Shown: positions 1 to 13,500 of the stretch, one piece after another | Layout of the letters: each line of letters opens with the position of its first letter | Position numbering within the stretch: the stretch's first letter is position 1 | NCBI GenBank assembly: GCA_036971475.1 | Contig: JBAIZL010000010.1 | Coordinates: 13,151,526-13,215,525, forward strand | DNA: 64,000 bases | Source of the DNA: Prosapia bicincta | Lineage: Eukaryota > Arthropoda > Insecta > Hemiptera > Cercopidae | Reading direction: 5' to 3' | The notes under the pieces: generated by a model | Database searches by the model: none | Told to the model about the DNA's origin: nothing | The model's input: only the letters and a program-made list of their open reading frames with translations | Made by a program: the position numbers and the translations under genes

Positions 1-3000
1 TATTGCAAGCAATAGATAACTTCTGCGATCACCAAGCGAATCTATGGTCGATTCTGTGTCATTTAAGCTATTTAAATAAAGAAAATCATTTTGTGAAGAA
101 ATCGCAAACATCCACGAACTAATGTTCATGCATTTTTACGAGCAAATATAAGATACTTAATTAAAGCTCTTATATTGCAAGCAATAGATAACTTCTGCGA
201 TCACCAAGCGAATCTATGGTCGATTTTGTGTCACTTAGGCTATTTAAATAAAGAAAATCATTTTGTGAAGAAATCGCAAACATCCACGAACTAATGTTCA
301 TGCATTTTTACGAGCAAATATAAGATACTTAATTAAAGCTCTTATATTGCAAGCAATAGATAACTTCTGCGATCACCAAGCGAATCTATGGTCGATTCTG
401 TGTCATTTAAGCTATTTAAATAAAGAAAATCATTTTGTGAAGAAATCGCAAACATCCACGAACTAATGTTCATGCATTTTTAAGAGCAAATATAAGATAC
501 TTATTAAAGCTCTTATATTGCAAACAATAGATAACTTCTGCGATCACCAAGCGAATCTATGGTCCATTTTGTGTCATTTAAGCTATTTAAATAAGAAATG
601 CATTTTGTGAAGAAATCGCAAAAATCCAAGAACTAATGTTCATGCATTTTTAAAAGCAAATATAAGATACTTATTAAAGCTCTTATATTGCAAACAATAG
701 ATAACTTCTACGATCACCAAGCGAATCTATGGTCGATTCTGTGTCATTTAAGCTATTTAAATAAAGAAAATCATTTTGTGAAGAAATCGCAAAAATCCAT
801 GAACTAATGTTCATGCATTTTTAAAAGCAAATATAAGATACTTATTAAAGCTCTTATATTGCAAACAATAGATAACTTGTGCGATCACCAAGCGAATCTA
901 TGTTCGATTCTGTGTCATTTAAGCTATTTAAATAAAGAAAATCATTTTGTGAAGAAATCGCAAAAATCCACGAACTAATGTTCATGCATTTTTAAGAGCA
1001 AATATAAGATACTTATTAAAGCTCTCATAATGCAAACAATAGATAACTTCTACGATCACGATGCGAATCTATGTTCGATTCTGTGTCATTTAAGCTATTT
1101 AAATAAAGAAAATCATTTTGTGAAGAAATCGCAAAAATCCACGAACTAATGTTCATGCATTTTTAAGAGCAAATATAAGATACTTATTAAAGCTCTCATA
1201 ATGCAAACAATAGATAACTTGTACGATCACGATGCGAATCTATGTTCGATTCTGTGTCATTTAAGCTATTTAAATAAAGAAAATCATTTTGTGAAGAAAT
1301 CGCAAAAATCCACGAACTAATGTTCATGCATTTTTAAAAGCAAATATAAGATACTTATTAAAGCTCTTATATTGCAAACAATAGATAACTTGTGCGATCA
1401 CCAAGCGAATCTATGGTCGATTCTGTATCATTTAAGCTATTTAAATACGAAATGCATTTTGTGAAGAAATCGCAAAAATCCACGAACTAATGTTCATGCA
1501 TTTTTAAAAGCAAATATAAGATACTTATTAAAGCTCTTATATTGCAAACAATAGATAACTTCTGCGATCACCAAGCGAATCTATGGTCGATTCTGTGTCA
1601 TTTAAGCTATTTAAATACGAAATGCATTTTGTGAAGAAATCGCAAAAATCCACGAACTAATGTTCATGCATTTTTAAGAGCAAATATAAGATACTTATTA
1701 AAGCTCTTATATTGCAAACAATAGATAACTTCTACGATCACCAAGCGAATCTATGGCCGATTCTGTGTCATTTAAGCTATTTAAATAAAGAAAATCATTT
1801 TGTGAAGAAATCGCAAAAATCCATGAACTAATGTTCATGCATTTTTAAAAGCAAATATAAGATACTTATTAAAGCTCTTATATTGCAAACAATAGATAAC
1901 TTGTGCGATCACCAAGCGAATCTATGGTCGATTCTGTGTCATTTAAGCTATTTAAATAAAGAAAATCATTTTGTGATGAAATCGTAAAAATCCACGAACT
2001 AATGTTCATGCATTTTTAAAAGCAAATATAAGATACTTATTAAAGCTCTTATATTGTAAACAATAGATAACTTGTGCGATCACCAAGCAAATCTATGGTC
2101 GATTCTGTGTCATTTAAGCTATTTAAATACGAAATGCATTTTGTGAAGAAATCGCAAAAATCCACGAACTAATGTTCATTCCTTTTTAAGAGCAAATATA
2201 AGATACTTATTAAAGCTCTTATAATGCAAACAATAGATAACTTCTACGATCACGATGCGAATCTATTGTCGATTCTGTGTCATTTAAGCTATTTAAATAA
2301 AGAAAATCATTTTGTGAAGAAATCGCAAAAATCCACGAACTAATGTTCATGCATTTTATAAGCAAATATAAGATACTTATTAAAGCTCTTATATTGCAAA
2401 CAATAGATAACTTGTGCGATCACCAAGCGAATCTATGGTCGATTCTGTGTCATTTAAGCTATTTAAATACGAAATGCATTTTGTGAAGAAATCGCAAAAA
2501 TCCACGAACTAATGTTCATGCATTTTTAAGAGCAAATATAAGATACTTATTAAAGCTCTTATAATGCAAATAATAGGTATCTTCTGCGATCACAAAGCGA
2601 ATCTATGGTCGATTCTGTGTCATTTAAGCTATTTAAATAAAGAAAATCGTTTTGTGAAGAAATCGCAAAAATCCACGAACTAATGTTCATTCCTTTTTAA
2701 GAGCAAATATAAGATACTTATTAAAGCTCTTATAATGCAAACAATAGATAACTTCTACGATCACGATGCGAATCTATGGTCGATTCTGTGTCATTTAAGC
2801 TATTTAAAAAAAGAAAATCATTTTGTGATGAAATCGCAAAAATCCATGAACTAATGTTCATGCATTTTTAAAAGCAAATATAAGATACCTATTAAAGCTC
2901 TTATAATGCAAATAATAGGTATCTTCTGCGATCACCAAGCGAATCTATGGTCGATTCTGTGTCATTTAAGCTATTTAAATAAGAAATACATTTTGTGAAG

Positions 3001-5628
3001 AAATCGCAAAAATCCATGAACTAATGTTCATGCATTTTTAAGAGCAAATATAAGATACTTATTAAAGCTCTTATAATGCAAACAATAGATAACTTCTACG
3101 ATCACCAAGCGAATCTATGGTCGATTCTGTGTCATTTAAGCTATTTAAATAAGAAATGCATTTTGTGAAGAAATCGCAAAAATCCATGAACTAATGTTCA
3201 TGCATTTTTAAAAGCAAATATAAGATACTTATTGAAGCTCTTATATTGCAAACAATAGATAACTTCTGCGATCACCAAGCGAATCTATGGTCGATTCTGT
3301 GTCATTTAAGCTATTTAAATAAAATCATTTTGTGAAGAAATCGCAAAAATCCATGAACTAATGTTCATGCATTTTTAAGAGCAAATATAAGATACTTATT
3401 AAAGCTCTTATATTGCAAACAATAGATAACTTCTACGATCACCAATCGAATCTATGGCCGATTCTGTGTCATTTAAGCTATTTAAATAAGAAATGCATTT
3501 TGTGAAGAAATCGCAAAAATCCACGAACTAATGTTCATGCATTTTTAAGAGAAAATATAAGATACTTATTAAAGCTCTTATATTGCAAACAATAGATAAC
3601 TTCTACGATCACCATGCGAATCTATGGTCGATTTTGTGTCATTTAAGCTATTTAAAAAAAGAAAATCATTTTGTGAAGAAATCGCAAAAATCCACGAACT
3701 AATGTTCATGCATTTTTAAAAGAAAATATAAGATACTTATTAAAGCTCTTATATTGTAAACAATAGATAACTTCTGCGATCACCAAGCGAATCTATGGTC
3801 GATTCTGTGTCATTTAAGCTATTTAAATAAAATCATTTTGTGAAGAAATCGCAAAAATCCATGAACTAATGTTCATGCATTTTTAAGAGCAAATATAAGA
3901 TACTTATTAAAGCTCTTATATTGCAAACAATAGATAACTTCTACGATCACCAAGCGAATCTATGGCCGATTCTGTGTCATTTAAGCTATTTAAATAAGAA
4001 ATGCATTTTGTGAAGAAATCGCAAAAATCCACGAACTAATGTTCATGCATTTTTAAGAGAAAATATAAGATACTTATTAAAGCTCTTATATTGCAAACAA
4101 TAGATAACTTCTACGATCACCATGCGAATCTATGGTCGATTCTGTGTCATTTAAGCTATTTAAATACGAAATGCATTTTGTGAAGAAATCGCAAAAATCC
4201 ACGAACTAATGTTCATGCATTTTTAAGAGAAAATATAAGATACTTATTAAAGCTCTTATATTGCAAACAATAGATAACTTCTACGATCACCATGCGAATC
4301 TATGGTCGATTTTGTGTCATTTAAGCTATTTAAAAAAAGAAAATCATTTTGTGAAGAAATCGCAAAAATCCACGAACTAATGTTCATGCATTTTTAAAAG
4401 AAAATATAAGATACTTATTAAAGCTCTTATATTGTAAACAATAGATAACTTCTGCGATCACCAAGCGAATCTATGGTCGATTCTGTGTCATTTAAGCTAT
4501 TTAAATAAAATCATTTTGTGAAGAAATCGCAAAAATCCATGAACTAATGTTCATGCATTTTTAAGAGCAAATATAAGATACTTATTAAAGCTCTTATATT
4601 GCAAACAATAGATAACTTCTACGATCACCAAGCGAATCTATGGCCGATTCTGTGTCATTTAAGCTATTTAAATAAGAAATGCATTTTGTGAAGAAATCGC
4701 AAAAATCCACGAACTAATGTTCATGCATTTTTAAGAGAAAATATAAGATACTTATTAAAGCTCTTATATTGCAAACAATAGATAACTTCTACGATCACCA
4801 TGCGAATCTATGGTCGATTCTGTGTCATTTAAGCTATTTAAATACGAAATGCATTTTGTGAAGAAATCGCAAAAATCCACGAACTAATGTTCATGCATTT
4901 TTACGAGCAAATATAAGATACTTATTAAAGCTCTTATATTGCAAGCAATAGATAACTTCTGCGATCACCAAGCGAATCTATGGTCGATTCTGTGTCATTT
5001 AAGCTATTTAAATAAAGAAAATCATTTTGTGAAGAAATCGCAAACATCCACGAAATAATGTTCATGCATTTTTAAGAGCAAATATAAGATACTTATTAAA
5101 GCTCCTATATTGCAAACAATAGATAACTTCTGCGATCACCAAGCGAATCTATGGTCGATTTTGTGTCATTTAAGCTATTTAAATAAAAAAATGCATTTTG
5201 TGAAGAAATCGCAAAAATCCACGAACTAATGTTCATGCATTTTTAAGAGCAAATATAAGATACTTATTAAAGCTCTTATATTGCAAACAATAGATAACTT
5301 CTGCGATCACCAAGCGAATCTATGGTCGATTCTGTGTCATTTAAGCTATTTAAATACGAAATGCATTTTGTGAAGAAATCGCAAAAATCCATGAACTATA
5401 TAATAGTTCATGCATTTTTAAGAGCAAATATAAGATACTTATTAAAGCTCTTATATTGCAAACAATAGATAACTTCTGCGATCACCAAGCGAATCTATGG
5501 TCGATTCTGTGTCATTTAAGCTATTTAAATACGAAATGCATTTTGTGAAGAAATCGCAAAAATCCATGAACTATATAATAGTTCATGCATTTTTAAGAGC
5601 AAATATAAGATACTTATTAAAGCTCCTA
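1..5628. repeat. Higher-order block, copy 1 (33 monomers)
   Basis: Rare monomer variants recur at a fixed offset of 5,628 bp. Examples are GGTCCATTTTG near 561 and 6189, CCAAGCAAATC at 2083 and 7711, and the short AAAATCATT monomer at 3321 and 8949. The left edge of this copy may lie outside the window. It differs from copy 2 by scattered single-base changes and by an extra 678-bp segment. Confidence 0.9.
3541..4896. repeat. Internal 678-bp (four-monomer) tandem duplication in higher-order copy 1
   Basis: The stretch 3541-4218 is repeated at 4219-4896. Both halves have the same order of diagnostic monomers: ATGCGAATC with a TTTAAAAAAAG run, then a short AAAATCATT monomer, then GGCCGATT. Copy 2 of the higher-order block has this series only once, so this is either a gain in copy 1 or a loss in copy 2. 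Confidence 0.85.
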
Positions 5629-8600
5629 TATTGCAAGCAATAGATAACTTCTGCGATCACCAAGCGAATCTATGGTCGATTCTGTGTCATTTAAGCTATT
5701 TAAATAAAGAAAATCATTTTGTGAAGAAATCGCAAACATCCACGAACTAATGTTCATGCATTTTTACGAGCAAATATAAGATACTTAATTAAAGCTCTTA
5801 TATTGCAAGCAATAGATAACTTCTGCGATCACCAAGCGAATCTATGGTCGATTTTGTGTCATTTAGGCTATTTAAATAAAGAAAATCATTTTGTGAAGAA
5901 ATCGCAAACATCCACGAACTAATGTTCATGCATTTTTACGAGCAAATATAAGATACTTAATTAAAGCTCTTATATTGCAAGCAATAGATAACTTCTGCGA
6001 TCACCAAGCGAATCTATGGTCGATTCTGTGTCATTTAAGCTATTTAAATAAAGAAAATCATTTTGTGAAGAAATCGCAAACATCCACGAACTAATGTTCA
6101 TGCATTTTTAAGAGCAAATATAAGATACTTATTAAAGCTCTTATATTGCAAACAATAGATAACTTCTGCGATCACCAAGCGAATCTATGGTCCATTTTGT
6201 GTCATTTAAGCTATTTAAATAAGAAATGCATTTTGTGAAGAAATCGCAAAAATCCAAGAACTAATGTTCATGCATTTTTAAAAGCAAATATAAGATACTT
6301 ATTAAAGCTCTTATATTGCAAACAATAGATAACTTCTACGATCACCAAGCGAATCTATGGTCGATTCTGTGTCATTTAAGCTATTTAAATAAAAAAAATC
6401 ATTTTGTGAAGAAATCGCAAAAATCCATGAACTAATGTTCATGCATTTTTAAAAGCAAATATAAGATACTTATTAAAGCTCTTATATTGCAAACAATAGA
6501 TAACTTGTGCGATCACCAAGCGAATCTATGTTCGATTCTGTGTCATTTAAGCTATTTAAATAAAGAAAATCATTTTGTGAAGAAATCGCAAAAATCCACG
6601 AACTAATGTTCATGCATTTTTAAGAGCAAATATAAGATACTTATTAAAGCTCTCATAATGCAAACAATAGATAACTTCTACGATCACGATGCGAATCTAT
6701 GTTCGATTCTGTGTCATTTAAGCTATTTAAATAAAGAAAATCATTTTGTGAAGAAATCGCAAAAATCCACGAACTAATGTTCATGCATTTTTAAGAGCAA
6801 ATATAAGATACTTATTAAAGCTCTCATAATGCAAACAATAGATAACTTGTACGATCACGATGCGAATCTATGTTCGATTCTGTGTCATTTAAGCTATTTA
6901 AATAAAGAAAATCATTTTGTGAAGAAATCGCAAAAATCCACGAACTAATGTTCATGCATTTTTAAAAGCAAATATAAGATACTTATTAAAGCTCTTATAT
7001 TGCAAACAATAGATAACTTGTGCGATCACCAAGCGAATCTATGGTCGATTCTGTATCATTTAAGCTATTTAAATACGAAATGCATTTTGTGAAGAAATCG
7101 CAAAAATCCACGAACTAATGTTCATGCATTTTTAAAAGCAAATATAAGATACTTATTAAAGCTCTTATATTGCAAACAATAGATAACGTCTGCGATCACC
7201 AAGCGAATCTATGGTCGATTCTGTGTCATTTAAGCTATTTAAATACGAAATGCATTTTGTGAAGAAATCGCAAAAATCCACGAACTAATGTTCATGCATT
7301 TTTAAGAGCAAATATAAGATACTTATTAAAGCTCTTATATTGCAAACAATAGATAACTTCTACGATCACCAAGCGAATCTATGGCCGATTCTGTGTCATT
7401 TAAGCTATTTAAATAAAGAAAATCATTTTGTGAAGAAATCGCAAAAATCCATGAACTAATGTTCATGCATTTTTAAAAGCAAATATAAGATACTTATTAA
7501 AGCTCTTATATTGCAAACAATAGATAACTTGTGCGATCACCAAGCGAATCTATGGTCGATTCTGTGTCATTTAAGCTATTTAAATAAAGAAAATCATTTT
7601 GTGATGAAATCGTAAAAATCCACGAACTAATGTTCATGCATTTTTAAAAGCAAATATAAGATACTTATTAAAGCTCTTATATTGTAAACAATAGATAACT
7701 TGTGCGATCACCAAGCAAATCTATGGTCGATTCTGTGTCATTTAAGCTATTTAAATACGAAATGCATTTTGTGAAGAAATCGCAAAAATCCACGAACTAA
7801 TGTTCATTCCTTTTTAAGAGCAAATATAAGATACTTATTAAAGCTCTTATAATGCAAACAATAGATAACTTCTACGATCACGATGCGAATCTATTGTCGA
7901 TTCTGTGTCATTTAAGCTATTTAAATAAAGAAAATCATTTTGTGAAGAAATCGCAAAAATCCACGAACTAATGTTCATGCATTTTATAAGCAAATATAAG
8001 ATACTTATTAAAGCTCTTATATTGCAAACAATAGATAACTTGTGCGATCACCAAGCGAATCTATGGTCGATTCTGTGTCATTTAAGCTATTTAAATACGA
8101 AATGCATTTTGTGAAGAAATCGCAAAAATCCACGAACTAATGTTCATGCATTTTTAAGAGCAAATATAAGATACTTATTAAAGCTCTTATAATGCAAATA
8201 ATAGGTATCTTCTGCGATCACAAAGCGAATCTATGGTCGATTCTGTGTCATTTAAGCTATTTAAATAAAGAAAATCGTTTTGTGAAGAAATCGCAAAAAT
8301 CCACGAACTAATGTTCATTCCTTTTTAAGAGCAAATATAAGATACTTATTAAAGCTCTTATAATGCAAACAATAGATAACTTCTACGATCACGATGCGAA
8401 TCTATGGTCGATTCTGTGTCATTTAAGCTATTTAAAAAAAGAAAATCATTTTGTGATGAAATCGCAAAAATCCATGAACTAATGTTCATGCATTTTTAAA
8501 AGCAAATATAAGATACCTATTAAAGCTCTTATAATGCAAATAATAGGTATCTTCTGCGATCACCAAGCGAATCTATGGTCGATTCTGTGTCATTTAAGCT

Positions 8601-10530
8601 ATTTAAATAAGAAATACATTTTGTGAAGAAATCGCAAAAATCCATGAACTAATGTTCATGCATTTTTAAGAGCAAATATAAGATACTTATTAAAGCTCTT
8701 ATAATGCAAACAATAGATAACTTCTACGATCACCAAGCGAATCTATGGTCGATTCTGTGTCATTTAAGCTATTTAAATAAGAAATGCATTTTGTGAAGAA
8801 ATCGCAAAAATCCATGAACTAATGTTCATGCATTTTTAAAAGCAAATATAAGATACTTATTAAAGCTCTTATATTGCAAACAATAGATAACTTCTGCGAT
8901 CACCAAGCGAATCTATGGTCGATTCTGTGTCATTTAAGCTATTTAAATAAAATCATTTTGTGAAGAAATCGCAAAAATCCATGAACTAATGTTCATGCAT
9001 TTTTAAGAGCAAATATAAGATACTTATTAAAGCTCTTATATTGCAAACAATAGATAACTTCTACGATCACCAAGCGAATCTATGGCCGATTCTGTGTCAT
9101 TTAAGCTATTTAAATAAGAAATGCATTTTGTGAAGAAATCGCAAAAATCCACGAACTAATGTTCATGCATTTTTAAGAGAAAATATAAGATACTTATTAA
9201 AGCTCTTATATTGCAAACAATAGATAACTTCTACGATCACCATGCGAATCTATGGTCGATTTTGTGTCATTTAAGCTATTTAAAAAAAGAAAATCATTTT
9301 GTGAAGAAATCGCAAAAATCCACGAACTAATGTTCATGCATTTTTAAAAGAAAATATAAGATACTTATTAAAGCTCTTATATTGTAAACAATAGATAACT
9401 TCTGCGATCACCAAGCGAATCTATGGTCGATTCTGTGTCATTTAAGCTATTTAAATAAAATCATTTTGTGAAGAAATCGCAAAAATCCATGAACTAATGT
9501 TCATGCATTTTTAAGAGCAAATATAAGATACTTATTAAAGCTCTTATATTGCAAACAATAGATAACTTCTACGATCACCAAGCGAATCTATGGCCGATTC
9601 TGTGTCATTTAAGCTATTTAAATAAGAAATGCATTTTGTGAAGAAATCGCAAAAATCCACGAACTAATGTTCATGCATTTTTAAGAGAAAATATAAGATA
9701 CTTATTAAAGCTCTTAAATTGCAAACAATAGATAACTTCTACGATCACCATGCGAATCTTTGGTCGATTCTGTGTCATTTAAGCTATTTAAATACGAAAT
9801 GCATTTTGTGAAGAAATCGCAAAAATCCACGAACTAATGTTCATGCATTTTTACGAGCAAATATAAGATACTTATTAAAGCTCTTATATTGCAAGCAATA
9901 GATAACTTCTGCGATCACCAAGCGAATCTATGGTCGATTCTGTGTCATTTAAGCTATTTAAATAAAGAAAATCATTTTGTGAAGAAATCGCAAACATCCA
10001 CGAACTAATGTTCATGCATTTTTAAGAGCAAATATAAATACTTATTAAAGCTCCTATATTGCAAACAATAGATAACTTCTGCGATCACCAAGCGAATCTA
10101 TGGTCGATTTTGTGTCATTTAAGCTATTTAAATACGAAATGCATTTTGTGAAGAAATCGCAAACATCCACGAACTAATGTTCATGCATTTTTAAGAGCAA
10201 ATATAAATACTTATTAAAGCTCCTATATTGCAAACAATAGATAACTTCTGCGATCACCAAGCGAATCTATGGTCGATTTTGTGTCATTTAAGCTATTTAA
10301 ATAAAAAAATGCATTTTGTGAAGAAATCGCAAAAATCCACGAACTAATGTTCATGCATTTTTAAGAGCAAATATAAGATACTTATTAAAGCTCTTATATT
10401 GCAAACAATAGATAACTTCTGCGATCACCAAGCGAATCTATGGTCGATTCTGTGTCATTTAAGCTATTTAAATACGAAATGCATTTTGTGAAGAAATCGC
10501 AAAAATCCATGAACTATATAATAGTTCATG
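5629..10530. repeat. Higher-order block, copy 2
   Basis: This is the second copy of the 5.6-kb block. It follows copy 1 monomer for monomer to about 9840 at offset 5,628, then at offset 4,950, because it lacks the 678-bp duplication of copy 1. Beyond about 10000 it has one extra monomer, and then local rearrangement takes over. The right boundary is approximate. Confidence 0.8.
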
Positions 10531-13500
10531 CATTTTTAAGAGCAAATATAAGATACTTATTAAAGCTCTTATATTGCAAACAATAGATAACTTCTGCGAT
10601 CACCAAGCGAATCTATGGTCGATTCTGTGTCATTTAAGCTATTTAAATAAAGAAAATCATTTTGTGAAGAAATCGCAAACATCCACGAACTAATGTTCAT
10701 GCATTTTTAAGAGCAAATATAAGATACTTATTAAAGCTCCTATATTGCAAACAATAGATAACTTCTGCGATCACCAAGCGAATCTATGGTCGATTTTGTG
10801 TCATTTAAGCTATTTAAATAAAAAAATGCATTTTGTGAAGAAATCGCAAAAATCCACGAACTAATGTTCATGCATTTTTAAGAGCAAATATAAGATACTT
10901 ATTAAAGCTCTTATATTGCAAACAATAGATAACTTCTGCGATCACCAAGCGAATCTATGGTCGATTCTGTGTCATTTAAGCTATTTAAATAAAATCATTT
11001 TGTGAAGAAATCGCAAAAATCCATGAACTAATGTTCATGCATTTTTAAGAGCAAATATAAGATACTTATTAAAGCTCTTATATTGCAAACAATAGATAAC
11101 TTCTACGATCACCAAGCGAATCTATGGCCGATTCTGTGTCATTTAAGCTATTTAAATAAGAAATGCATTTTGTGAAGAAATCGCAAAAATCCACGAACTA
11201 ATGTTCATGCATTTTTAAGAGAAAATATAAGATACTTATTAAAGCTCCTATATTGCAAACAATAGATAACTTCTGCGATCACCAAGCGAATCTATGGTCG
11301 ATTCTGTGTCATTTAAGCTATTTAAATAAAGAAAACCATTTTGTGAAGAAATCGCAAACATCCACGAACTAATGTTCATGCATTTTTAAGAGCAAATATA
11401 AGATACTTATTAAAGCTCCTATATTGCAAACAATAGATAACTTCTGCGATCACCAAGCGAATCTATGGTCGATTCTGTGTCATTTAAGCTATTTAAATAA
11501 AGAAAACCATTTTGTGAAGAAATCGCAAACATCCACGAACTAATGTTCATGCATTTTTAAGAGCAAATATAAGATACTTATTAAAGCTCCTATATTGCAA
11601 ACAATAGATAACTTCTGCGATCACCAAGCGAATCTATGGTCGATTTTGTGTCATTTAAGATATTTAAATAAAAAAATGCATTTTGTGAAGAAATCGCAAA
11701 AATCCACGAACTAATGTTCATGCATTTTTAAGAGCAAATATAAGATACTTATTAAAGCTCTTATATTGCAAACAATAGATAACTTCTGCGATCACCAAGC
11801 GAATCTATGGTCGATTCTGTGTCATTTAAGCTATTTAAATAAAATCATTTTGTGAAGAAATCGCAAAAATCCATGAACTAATGTTCATGCATTTTTAAGA
11901 GCAAATATAAGATACTTATTAAAGCTCTTATATTGCAAACAATAGATAACTTCTACGATCACCAAGCGAATCTATGGCCGATTCTGTGTCATTTAAGCTA
12001 TTTAAATAAGAAATGCATTTTGTGAAGAAATCGCAAAAATCCACGAACTAATGTTCATGCATTTTTAAGAGAAAATATAAGATACTTATTAAAGCTCTTA
12101 AATTGCAAACAATAGATAACTTCTACGATCACCATGCGAATCTTTGGTCGATTCTGTGTCATTTAAGCTATTTAAATACGAAATGCATTTTGTGAAGAAA
12201 TCGCAAAAATCCACGAACTAATGTTCATGCATTTTTACGAGCAAATATAAGATACTTATTAAAGCTCTTATATTGCAAGCAATAGATAACTTCTGCGATC
12301 ACCAAGCATATCTATGGTCGATTCTGTGTCATTTAAGCTATTTAAATAAAGAAAATCATTTTGTGAAGAAATCGCAAACATCCACGAACTAATGTTCATG
12401 CATTTTTAAGAGCAAATATAAATACTTATTAAAGCTCCTATATTGCAAACAATAGATAACTTCTGCGATCACCAAGCGAATCTATGGTCGATTTTGTGTC
12501 ATTTAAGCTATTTAAATAAAAAAATGCATTTTGTGAAGAAATCGCAAAAATCCACGAACTAATGTTCATGCATTTTTAAGAGCAAATATAAGATACTTAT
12601 TAAAGCTCTTATATTGCAAACAATAGATAACTTCTGCGATCACCAAGCGAATCTATGGTCGATTCTGTGTCATTTAAGCTATTTAAATACGAAATGCATT
12701 TTGTGAAGAAATCGCAAAAATCCATGAACTATATAATAGTTCATGCATTTTTAAGAGCAAATATAAGATACTTATTAAAGCTCTTATATTGCAAACAATA
12801 GATAACTTCTGCGATCACCAAGCGAATCTATGGTCGATTCTGTGTCATTTAAGCTATTTAAATAAAGAAAATCATTTTGTGAAGAAATCGCAAACATCCA
12901 CGAACTAATGTTCATGCATTTTTAAGAGCAAATATAAGATACTTATTAAAGCTCCTATATTGCAAACAATAGATAACTTCTGCGATCACCAAGCGAATCT
13001 ATGGTCGATTTTGTGTCATTTAAGCTATTTAAATAAAAAAATGCATTTTGTGAAGAAATCGCAAAAATCCACGAACTAATGTTCATGCATTTTTAAGAGC
13101 AAATATAAGATACTTATTAAAGCTCTTATATTGCAAACAATAGATAACTTCTGCGATCACCAAGCGAATCTATGGTCGATTCTGTGTCATTTAAGCTATT
13201 TAAATAAAATCATTTTGTGAAGAAATCGCAAAAATCCATGAACTAATGTTCATGCATTTTTAAGAGCAAATATAAGATACTTATTAAAGCTCTTATATTG
13301 CAAACAATAGATAACTTCTACGATCACCAAGCGAATCTATGGCCGATTCTGTGTCATTTAAGCTATTTAAATAAGAAATGCATTTTGTGAAGAAATCGCA
13401 AAAATCCACGAACTAATGTTCATGCATTTTTAAGAGAAAATATAAGATACTTATTAAAGCTCCTATATTGCAAACAATAGATAACTTCTGCGATCACCAA

